A program made the position numbers and the translations under genes. From Bacteroidales bacterium UBA2198 (lineage in GTDB: Bacteria > Bacteroidota > Bacteroidia > Bacteroidales > VadinHA17), in NCBI GenBank assembly GCA_002328625.1, contig DCVC01000030.1, positions 1 through 6,720 on the forward strand: a stretch of 6,720 nucleotides of DNA. Direction: 5' to 3'. Numbering within the stretch: the first letter of the stretch is position 1; every line of letters starts with the position of its first letter. Shown here piece after piece: positions 1 through 6,245 of the stretch. The notes under the pieces were generated by a model that saw only the letters and a list, made by a program, of their open reading frames with translations, did no database searches and was not told where the DNA came from.

Positions 1-30
1 CTATATACTGTATGTAATATTGCATGTGAA

Positions 31-67
31 TAAAATAAAACCATTGTAAAAAGTTTAAATACAATGG
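31..67 (-). terminator. Intrinsic terminator of tRNA-Ser
   Basis: Reading the minus strand, a perfect 8-bp inverted repeat (CCATTGTA at 60-67 pairing with TACAATGG at 41-48) encloses an 11-nt loop and is followed at once by a T-rich tract (TTTTATTTTA, 40 down to 31). It begins 13 nt beyond the CCA end of the tRNA, as expected for a rho-independent terminator. The stem is AT-rich and so only moderately stable. On the plus strand no T-run follows it, so it should work only for minus-strand transcripts. Confidence 0.65.
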
Positions 68-80
68 ATTAGAAATTTAA

Positions 81-170
<90 letters not shown>

Positions 171-181
171 AAAATGCGCGA

Positions 182-213
182 TAAAAGTAGGAAAACATGA
201 ACAAAGCGCAAAA
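182..213 (-). promoter_or_regulatory. Bacteroidota-type promoter of tRNA-Ser
   Basis: On the minus strand TTTTG (213-209) is followed after exactly 19 bp by TACTTTTA (189-182). This matches the Bacteroidota primary-sigma consensus, TTTG at -33 and TAnnTTTG at -7 with 19-21 bp between, in all but the last base of the -7 element. Transcription would start near 176, leaving a 5' leader of only a few nucleotides before the tRNA at 170. The -33 element begins 11 bp after the ATPase stop codon. It is the best-supported promoter in the window, but it is a sequence match only. Confidence 0.6.
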
Positions 214-224
214 TAACTTAAAAT

Positions 225-2510
225 TTATTTAAGGCCCCCAAGCAGTTTTGCGAACAATTCAAAATTCTCCCGTGTCTCTTCGTCGAGATTTGAAATCTGT
301 ATGACTCCCTGCTTCACACCATGAAGGAACCTGCTTAAGACGAAATTCCTTGAAATCTCCTTATCCCTGATATAAACAGAATTTGGAACTGTAATACCCT
401 CCCTGCTCTTTAGAATATAATTCTTAAAATCAAGGGTCGATAGAAGATCCTCGGAATTTAAAAATGATTCCGGCATCTTAATTATCATGTCACTACCGCT
501 GCCTTTAGTTTTAAAAACTGTTTTCCTGAGATCCTCTTCTATCTGGTTTTCACTTTCGTTTTCAAAAAGGAGAACCCCGAATTCCATCCCCCATCCCATT
601 AAAATATTACATAACAAAGTGATAGAAGAAACATCCGTCGAAGGTATCAGACTTATCTTTCCTTTGAATCCTGTCAGATGGATTACCGCATTTAAAAGAT
701 AAAATGTTCCAATATCATTAACAATCAGGTTAAATCTTCCTGAAAAGAATCCCTCACTGGCCGCCGGATTTCCAAGTATACTCTGCAATGGAGTAAGTGT
801 ATCAGGGGTGGCGGAAGATAATCGAAGGGGATCAATTATCCGTGTCGTACTCCTGTAATTGTCAAGGTCATCTCGCTGCACTGCAAGGACCCGGTGAAGT
901 TTGCTTATCTCTACAAGGTGAGGTGAATGAGTGGTATAAATGATCTGAGTCTTTTTACAGATGTCTTCAAAGACTTTAAGTACATCTTCCTGGGCTCTTG
1001 CGTGCAGGCTGACCCCTGGTTCATCAACCAGGAGAACTGTTGATTTACTCTTATCGCCGGCTGAAGCTTTCAATTCAAGATAAAAAGACAAAAACCATCT
1101 CACACCACGGCTTCTTTGTTTCGGATAGAGCCTTTCCCCTTCATCTTTGATCCAGAACTCAAGATAAGGTTTCCCTGCTTTAGCTCCATAGGATGAATTA
1201 TAGTGATCCAGTTCAAACTGAATATTAATTTTGTTATTTCTTCCTATGGACTGCTGCCAGAAATCCTGGAAATTCCTTGTGAGAGAATTATTAAGGTTTT
1301 CAATCTTCTGCTTCAGTATCCTGCTTGAAGGTTGATCAAAGAATGAGTATTCGAGCTGGGCTAATGAGAGGAAATTACGGGCTGCTTTGAAGCCTTCAAC
1401 CTGGTAGTTGCCATTAATTATATCTTCCAGATCAATCCTGTTGGGAAGAAGGCTGCCAAAATCTTCAAACATCTCAAATACCGGACAAAATTCAAAGTAT
1501 TTTTTGCCAAGAATTTCGCTGTTATAATGAGATTTGTAAGATTTAACTGTTTCATTTACTTTTTTTTCTGCTACAACCTCCGGGTATCCTTCCATTACAT
1601 AGCCCGAAAAAGCCAAATGCCGGTCAAGTTCCTCATGCTTATTATCTTTCTCACTTCGTGTCCTCCGATAATCGTTCAGTATATTATTCCAGTCAAGATC
1701 ACTGCCACTCTCCACAGGTCGCATCAACAGGGTCATTTTCTGGTGCCTCTCTTCCAGTTTAATGGAAAGTTCTTCAAGATGACTGTCAAGAGTATCACAT
1801 TTCTCCTTAAGTTTTGCCCATGTTTCTCCGGCTCTGGCAACCGGTTGGCTCTTTGAAAGCTCCTCCCTGATCTCCTCCTCTTTTTTTCTTATTTCACTTA
1901 ACTGAGCTTTTAAAGCAGGGTATTGAGAACCCGGAGCTGATGTCAGATCAACAGCCCTTCTTCCAAATAACATAAATCCTTTTCTGCTTCCTTTTGCCTC
2001 TGCAAGCTTTTCTTTGATCTCGGCTTCCTGTGCCGTCAGATTCTTCAAACTTGACTCGTGGTTATTTATCAGGCTTACCTCATTCTGCAATTTTACAGTT
2101 ACATCATCAAGATAGAGTCTCCACGCATCTTCCAGAGAATCAAGATACTGGCTTATTGCACCACTGGCACAAATAACTGATGATAAGTCAGGCATCCATT
2201 TCCTCGTAAGTTCAAGATGATTTAGTCCTGATAACAGCTCTCTCAGTTCTGTACCCGGGTTATCGGTAACCTTGATCAGCCACCCTTCCGGAATGTTGAA
2301 ACGACAGCTTACTTCAGGCAGCGAAAGATCACTTCTCAATACATCTTCTGATATGACACCCGAATAAAATACTTTCAGAGCTTCCAGAACTGATGTTTTA
2401 CCGGACTCGTTCTGACCAATAAGACAGGTAATATTATCCGGAGAAAGGTTTTGCCAGTCTGTATCAACTATCGACCGGAAGTTCTTTATCCTGAAAGCTA
2501 CCAGCTTCAT
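225..2510 (-). CDS. OLD-like AAA/ABC-type ATPase with coiled-coil insert and degenerate Toprim domain
   Basis: This 761-residue protein starts with the RecF/SMC/OLD-type opening MKLVAFRIKNFRSI. The Walker A motif GQNESGKT is at residues 32-39. A long, highly charged, probably coiled-coil region covers about 134-300, broken by a Gly/hydrophobic stretch at 174-200. The ATPase then resumes with a signature-like motif RSRGVRWF (466-473), Walker B LLVDE (493-497) and the H-loop TTHSP (526-530), so ATP binding and hydrolysis look intact. Residues about 590-700 match the layout of the OLD Toprim nuclease domain. However, the VEGxxD motif reads VNDIGT (597-602) and the DxD motif reads ENE (650-652), so nuclease activity is doubtful. 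The later SEDLL...DF block (686-695) is retained. The start lies 12 bp after the phosphatase stop with no Shine-Dalgarno, indicating co-transcription. The biological role is unknown; DNA or nucleic-acid sensing, repair or phage defence are family-level possibilities only. Confidence 0.85.
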   Translation of the reverse strand: MKLVAFRIKNFRSIVDTDWQNLSPDNITCLIGQNESGKTSVLEALKVFYSGVISEDVLRSDLSLPEVSCRFNIPEGWLIKVTDNPGTELRELLSGLNHLELTRKWMPDLSSVICASGAISQYLDSLEDAWRLYLDDVTVKLQNEVSLINNHESSLKNLTAQEAEIKEKLAEAKGSRKGFMLFGRRAVDLTSAPGSQYPALKAQLSEIRKKEEEIREELSKSQPVARAGETWAKLKEKCDTLDSHLEELSIKLEERHQKMTLLMRPVESGSDLDWNNILNDYRRTRSEKDNKHEELDRHLAFSGYVMEGYPEVVAEKKVNETVKSYKSHYNSEILGKKYFEFCPVFEMFEDFGSLLPNRIDLEDIINGNYQVEGFKAARNFLSLAQLEYSFFDQPSSRILKQKIENLNNSLTRNFQDFWQQSIGRNNKINIQFELDHYNSSYGAKAGKPYLEFWIKDEGERLYPKQRSRGVRWFLSFYLELKASAGDKSKSTVLLVDEPGVSLHARAQEDVLKVFEDICKKTQIIYTTHSPHLVEISKLHRVLAVQRDDLDNYRSTTRIIDPLRLSSATPDTLTPLQSILGNPAASEGFFSGRFNLIVNDIGTFYLLNAVIHLTGFKGKISLIPSTDVSSITLLCNILMGWGMEFGVLLFENESENQIEEDLRKTVFKTKGSGSDMIIKMPESFLNSEDLLSTLDFKNYILKSREGITVPNSVYIRDKEISRNFVLSRFLHGVKQGVIQISNLDEETRENFELFAKLLGGLK

Positions 2511-2522
2511 AATAACGGCAGA

Positions 2523-3338
2523 TTATATTTGAAATCCAAAAACAAGAACATCATCAACCTGTTGTGTATTGCCCTTCCACTCATTAAATGAAAATTCCAG
2601 GCACTCTTTCTGATTAGCCATGGAAAGACCTGTAACCGATTCAAGGATTTGTTTAAACTGTTTGTACTTAAACCTTTTATCACTCAGTTCTCCAATCTGA
2701 TCGGCAAATCCGTCAGAAAAAAGATAAAATGAATCACCTGGTTTTATTTCAATGACTCTATTATTAAACGGTTGCTCTGTGTGAGGAGCAATACCAATTG
2801 TCATTTTATCAGGTTTGAATTCGGTTAAGAGTCCTCCCCTTGTCATTATTAAGGGTCTGTTGGCTCCCGAGAACTGGAGGATGCCTGCACTTTTTTCAAT
2901 AATGCATAATCCAATATCAATACTGTCTTTTGTCTCTGAATGTGTGCCGGTCTGATGAAGAGCCTTCATAACCTTTTCACGCATCATGTTAAGAATTCTG
3001 TTTGCCTTCAGATTAACTTTCGATTGAAGGATCTCATTCAGAAAACTGATTCCCAGTATACTCAAAAGGGCTCCAGGGACACCGTGACCAGTGCAATCTC
3101 CTGCTGCTACACAAACATACTGACGATTGCAAAAAGCATAATAAAAATCACCACTGATAATATCACGCGGAAGAAAGAAGATGAAGAAATCACTGAGTAA
3201 CCCCTTAAGAAATTCATGGTCAGGCATTAATGCATTTTGAATCATATAAGCATACCTGAGGCTTGCCAGGTGTTCGTCAATATCCTGATTTTGCAACAAG
3301 GGAATGAAATCAACATTTTCACGATTTTCAGGGCTCAT
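2523..3338 (-). CDS. Freestanding SpoIIE/PP2C-type serine phosphatase
   Basis: This 271-residue protein is essentially one SpoIIE-type PPM phosphatase domain, expected to remove phosphate from Ser/Thr of a protein partner using two Mn2+ or Mg2+ ions. A short N-terminal tail leads into the helix AYMIQNALMPD (30-40), typical of the start of this domain. Metal-site motifs follow: SGDFY (Asp64), AGDCTGHG (Asp81), DSIDIGL (138-144, usually DGMDIAL), LFSDG (Asp209) and VDDV (Asp262/263). No PAS, GAF, TPR, HAMP or membrane segment is present, so any input must come from a partner. An in-frame TAA (3348-3350) four codons upstream fixes ATG 3338 as the start. The gene is 72 bp after the methyltransferase and 12 bp before the ATPase, its probable operon partner. 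In other bacteria such enzymes act on anti-anti-sigma (STAS) proteins, but none is visible here. Confidence 0.9.
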   Translation of the reverse strand: MSPENRENVDFIPLLQNQDIDEHLASLRYAYMIQNALMPDHEFLKGLLSDFFIFFLPRDIISGDFYYAFCNRQYVCVAAGDCTGHGVPGALLSILGISFLNEILQSKVNLKANRILNMMREKVMKALHQTGTHSETKDSIDIGLCIIEKSAGILQFSGANRPLIMTRGGLLTEFKPDKMTIGIAPHTEQPFNNRVIEIKPGDSFYLFSDGFADQIGELSDKRFKYKQFKQILESVTGLSMANQKECLEFSFNEWKGNTQQVDDVLVFGFQI

Positions 3339-3362
3339 ATCTATGGTTTATCAAACAGGCAT

Positions 3363-3370
3363 TAAATATA
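3363..3370 (-). promoter_or_regulatory. Weak candidate -7 element for the phosphatase-ATPase pair
   Basis: In the 72-bp gap upstream of the phosphatase gene the minus strand reads TATATTTA, seven of eight bases of TAnnTTTG. A start near 3356 would give a leader of about 18 nt. No convincing TTTG -33 element is found at the right spacing. The pair may therefore be transcribed by read-through from the methyltransferase gene instead; no terminator separates them. Confidence 0.25.
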
Positions 3371-3410
3371 CATTATTTTCAGATCATTTAAATCAGATGA
3401 AATATCCTTT

Positions 3411-4823
3411 TTATTGATATAACTTTTTCAAAAGAACAACATTTTCAACGTGATGAGTATGAGGGAACATATCAACCGGTTGTGCCTTTATAACTTTGTA
3501 ATGATCCGACATAAGAAGGATATCGCGCGCCTGGGTTGATGGATTACAGCTTATGTATATGACTTTTTCCGGAGCAGCAAACAAAATGCTTCTAACAACA
3601 TCCTTATGCATACCAGCTCTGGGTGGATCAGTTATAATTACATCAGGAGTGCCATTATCAGCTATAAACTTTTCTGTCAGGACTGACCTGATGTCACCTG
3701 TAAAAAATGAGGTGTTCCTGATCTTGTTTAATCCGGAGTTGATCACGGCATCTTTTACAGCTTCGCCAGTATATTCAATACCAATAACTTTTTTCGATAA
3801 AGAGGCTAAATAGTTTGCAACTGTTCCTGTACCAGTGTACAGATCGTAAACAATCTCATCGCCCTTAAGATCCGCGAATTCTTTTGAGATATGAAATAAC
3901 TTCTGTGCTTGTTTTGTATTGGTCTGGAAAAATGATTTTGGTCCTATTTTGAATTTAAGTCCATCTATTTCTTCAACAAGGTGATCTTCCCCCTTGTACA
4001 GAATGGGCTCAGTTTCGGCCAGAGAATCATTTCTTTTTGAGTTGATTACATACATCAACGAAGTGATGCGGGGAAATTTATCAACAACGTGATCAAGGAG
4101 TCCTTCCCTCCTCTTTCTATCGTCGTAGTAAAAAACCACGACAACCATTACATCACCTTTAAGGTTGTTACGGATAATAATGTTCCTGAGATAGCCTGTT
4201 TGCTCCCTTATATTAAAGAAGATCATCCGATCCTTATGTGCATAATCTCTTACTGAATTCCTTATTGAGTTTGAAGGCTCTGGCTGCAAATAGCACTCTT
4301 TGATGTCCAGTACTTTGTCAAATCCTCCCGGAATATGGAATCCTATTGCATCTTCCCTGGCAAATTCATTATCTGACAGGAGATCCTCACGGGTTAACCA
4401 GCGCCTGTCTGAAAAAGTATATTCCAGTTTGTTCCTGTAGAAGTAAGTATCTTCTGATCCTAAAATTGGCTTAATCTCCGGTAAGCTTACTTTTCCGATT
4501 CTTTCTAAAGCATCTTTCACCTGCTTCTCCTTATAGAAAAGCTGCAGATGATAAGGCAGATGCTGCCATTTGCATCCCCCGCAAACTCCGAAATGGATAC
4601 ATCGTGGCTCAACCCTGTCGGTGGAATATTGGTGAATCCTTATAACCCTCCCTTCAGAGTATTTCTTTTTCTTTCTGCAAACCTGAATATCAACTACATC
4701 CCCCGGGATGAGCATAGGTATAAACACCACATGATTGTCAACCCTTGTCAAAGCATTTCCTTCAGCACCAATATCAGTTATTGTCACTCTCTGAAATGAA
4801 GGCAAATCCTTTTTCTTTGTCAT
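3411..4823 (-). CDS. rlmD: 23S rRNA (uracil-5)-methyltransferase, RlmD/RumA family
   Basis: This cytoplasmic enzyme of 470 residues would transfer a methyl group from SAM to C5 of a uridine in rRNA. An N-terminal TRAM RNA-binding domain (about 8-65) is followed by the iron-sulfur cysteines C75, C81 and C84 (CxxxxxCGGC), with C177 as the fourth [4Fe-4S] ligand. The central RNA-binding region leads to FFQTN (298-302), the SAM loop DLYTGTGT (327-334) and DPPRAG (399-404). The catalytic nucleophile C426 sits in YISCNPS, and the base E460 in the C-terminal HHVEN. Length and motif order match the family fully. The exact target (U1939, U747 or a tRNA uridine) cannot be read from sequence, since Bacteroidota paralogues differ, so the rlmD symbol is a family-level assignment. 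It starts 52 bp after the lipase and may be co-transcribed with it. Confidence 0.93.
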   Translation of the reverse strand: MTKKKDLPSFQRVTITDIGAEGNALTRVDNHVVFIPMLIPGDVVDIQVCRKKKKYSEGRVIRIHQYSTDRVEPRCIHFGVCGGCKWQHLPYHLQLFYKEKQVKDALERIGKVSLPEIKPILGSEDTYFYRNKLEYTFSDRRWLTREDLLSDNEFAREDAIGFHIPGGFDKVLDIKECYLQPEPSNSIRNSVRDYAHKDRMIFFNIREQTGYLRNIIIRNNLKGDVMVVVVFYYDDRKRREGLLDHVVDKFPRITSLMYVINSKRNDSLAETEPILYKGEDHLVEEIDGLKFKIGPKSFFQTNTKQAQKLFHISKEFADLKGDEIVYDLYTGTGTVANYLASLSKKVIGIEYTGEAVKDAVINSGLNKIRNTSFFTGDIRSVLTEKFIADNGTPDVIITDPPRAGMHKDVVRSILFAAPEKVIYISCNPSTQARDILLMSDHYKVIKAQPVDMFPHTHHVENVVLLKKLYQ

Positions 4824-4866
4824 ACCATAATGAATTAAACCAGAATACTGCTCTTCACCGATCCTC

Positions 4867-4890
4867 CAGGCAATCCTAAGGATTGCGCTG
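4867..4890 (-). other. Hairpin across the lipase stop codon
   Basis: A perfect 7-bp inverted repeat (GCAATCC at 4870-4876 and GGATTGC at 4880-4886) flanks a 3-base loop. Past a single-base bulge the stem can extend by three more pairs (CAG/CTG). It overlaps the TAG stop codon of the lipase gene (4876-4878). No T-run follows on the minus strand, so it is not a classical terminator. It might slow 3' decay or cause partial termination between the lipase and methyltransferase genes, or it may be incidental. Confidence 0.35.
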
Positions 4891-6108
4891 ATTGATCAAA
4901 AATATTAATGCTTTTGTCATGCAGGGTATTAAGCCGTTGCCATGATCTAACCCGGGAATAATTTCCTTGATACATGTCTGAGAAGATGCTCCTGCCCGGA
5001 TCATTTCTAGATAAGCATTCTCAGTTACTAACGGATTTACATGAGAATCATTTCCCCCGTGAACAAAAAAAAGTGGTTTTTCTGTTTTCCAGGCAGAAAC
5101 GCTGTTTCTTATCAATGCTTCTCTGATTGAAGTATATTTCGGATCCGTAGTGAATCCTTCAATGAAATCCGAATTAAACAGATCGGGGATTGATTTTGTA
5201 AGCTGGTTGTTAATCTGGTCAGATGTAAAAATTCCTGTAAATAGGGAATTTATCCTTGACGCGTATGGTTCCTTGAGAATATCGGTAACAGGATTTGTAA
5301 ACTGGTTATAGGCTTTATATGCATTTACTATATATCCAATATAAACCGGCATGGGGTAACTGGCTCTATTGATCATGCTCTGAAAAAGATAATCCAGATT
5401 ATAAGGACCGGCTCCACAGGCAATGCCTCTGAGATTAAATTGATCACTGTATTTCTGCTCAAGTGCTTTATGCAGTGCAAGAGTTGCCCAGCCTCCCTGG
5501 GAGTATCCCAGAAGATAATACTCGTTAATTATTGTTATACCAGGAAATTCAGAGTCATCAACCTCTTTGACTGCAAAAAGGATGTCGATAATTGATCTTA
5601 CGGTGGGTTCTGTGATAAGATAAGGATGAGCGGTCTGACTTGATACTCCAAATCCCGGATAATCCGGAATAACAACAATGTAGCCCATCGAAGCAACAAC
5701 CTCTATCAATTGATATAAGGGATTTATTACATACATGGTTGGTGCATTCGAATTTACCGTGTTTGTACCATTCTGGAAACAGAGAACCGGATGATTGCCA
5801 GGACTGGACGGAACACATAATAGACCCGATGCATTGACATCATTACCACTTACACTTGTTTTATAAGTCAACTTATACACATCAACATCGCTTTTTACAA
5901 ATTGTTTCAGGTTACTGATGTCAGGGTAAGCCCTTGCGGCAATATCAATCAAATTATTAATATATGCTGTTTTATATGATACAGCATACTCCTTTGATAT
6001 GAAATATGAGTAGTCTGGTTGTTTGTCATCTTTCCTGCATGTTACCATCAGAGCTGCATACAGAAAGAATAATGATGTAACCCTTAAAACACTCTTTTTA
6101 CCTTGCAT
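4876..6108 (-). CDS. Secretory-lipase-type alpha/beta-hydrolase, predicted lipoprotein
   Basis: This 410-residue exported hydrolase probably cleaves carboxylic esters outside the cytoplasm. It begins with a signal peptide: basic MQGKKSVLR, then a hydrophobic core to about residue 23, then Cys24 in the sequence LMVTC. That is an atypical lipobox but plausible under the relaxed Bacteroidota rule. The alpha/beta-hydrolase fold shows a strand and oxyanion region VLCFQNGTNT (108-117), IPDYPGFG (147-154), the nucleophile elbow GYSQGG with Ser203, an acid Asp354 in HGGNDSHVNP, and His389 in GLDHGNG. The arrangement, including a cap region at about 235-320, resembles the secretory lipase (LIP) family. 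The substrate is unknown; triacylglycerol, acetylated polysaccharide or other esters are all possible. It is transcribed divergently from the ABC-F gene and precedes the methyltransferase by 52 bp. Confidence 0.85.
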   Translation of the reverse strand: MQGKKSVLRVTSLFFLYAALMVTCRKDDKQPDYSYFISKEYAVSYKTAYINNLIDIAARAYPDISNLKQFVKSDVDVYKLTYKTSVSGNDVNASGLLCVPSSPGNHPVLCFQNGTNTVNSNAPTMYVINPLYQLIEVVASMGYIVVIPDYPGFGVSSQTAHPYLITEPTVRSIIDILFAVKEVDDSEFPGITIINEYYLLGYSQGGWATLALHKALEQKYSDQFNLRGIACGAGPYNLDYLFQSMINRASYPMPVYIGYIVNAYKAYNQFTNPVTDILKEPYASRINSLFTGIFTSDQINNQLTKSIPDLFNSDFIEGFTTDPKYTSIREALIRNSVSAWKTEKPLFFVHGGNDSHVNPLVTENAYLEMIRAGASSQTCIKEIIPGLDHGNGLIPCMTKALIFLINQRNP

Positions 6109-6163
6109 TCCCTGACTATTAAAATCAAATTGACAATCTGCTTTCTATAATATATTACCGGTA

Positions 6164-6171
6164 CAAAGATA
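6164..6171 (-). promoter_or_regulatory. Candidate -7 element for the lipase gene
   Basis: The minus strand reads TATCTTTG, a perfect TAnnTTTG match. Transcription would start near 6158, giving a leader of about 50 nt before the lipase ATG at 6108. No clear TTTG lies 19-21 bp upstream. The 8-bp palindrome TACCGGTA (6156-6163) abuts the element on its downstream side and covers the predicted start site, so it could be an operator or chance. Confidence 0.45.
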
Positions 6172-6218
6172 ATTTTTTGGACCCATAAACCCTGCGCCAC
6201 TGGCTGATATACTTTTCA

Positions 6219-6226
6219 TATATTTG
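6219..6226 (+). promoter_or_regulatory. Candidate -7 element for the ABC-F gene
   Basis: TATATTTG on the plus strand is a perfect TAnnTTTG match within the 137-bp divergent spacer. Transcription from about 6232 would leave a very short leader of about 14 nt before the ATG at 6246. No good -33 TTTG is visible at the expected spacing, so confidence is moderate. Confidence 0.45.
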
Positions 6227-6245
6227 CAGTCAATTATTTTCAGGT

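Noticed and set aside
487..702. Open frame on the plus strand inside the ATPase gene
   Set aside because: It lies antisense to the strongly supported ATPase C-terminal domain and its translation has no recognisable domain or start context.
1527..1856. Plus-strand open frame of 109 codons antisense to the ATPase coiled coil
   Set aside because: The long Glu/Lys-rich coiled coil on the minus strand gives Phe/Leu/Ser-rich antisense frames by codon complementarity; the apparent hydrophobic protein is a shadow.
2940..3200. Plus-strand open frame inside the phosphatase gene
   Set aside because: It is antisense to the conserved metal-binding motifs of the phosphatase and resembles no known family.
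225..3338. Known OLD-nuclease defence system of the Gabija or retron-associated type
   Set aside because: There is no adjacent UvrD-like helicase, reverse transcriptase, ncRNA or HNH partner, and the Toprim acids are altered; only a phosphatase is adjacent.
3553..3813. Plus-strand open frame inside the methyltransferase gene
   Set aside because: It is antisense to the SAM-binding and catalytic region, which fully explains this stretch.
4548..4799. Plus-strand open frame antisense to the TRAM and iron-sulfur region
   Set aside because: The minus-strand frame carries the diagnostic CxxxxxCGGC motif; no independent support exists for the plus strand.
5558..5818. Minus-strand 86-codon frame within the lipase gene, Cys/Ser-rich
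   Set aside because: It overlaps the lipase in another frame. The lipase frame carries the hydrolase strand and oxyanion motifs here, so the Cys-rich peptide is an artefact.
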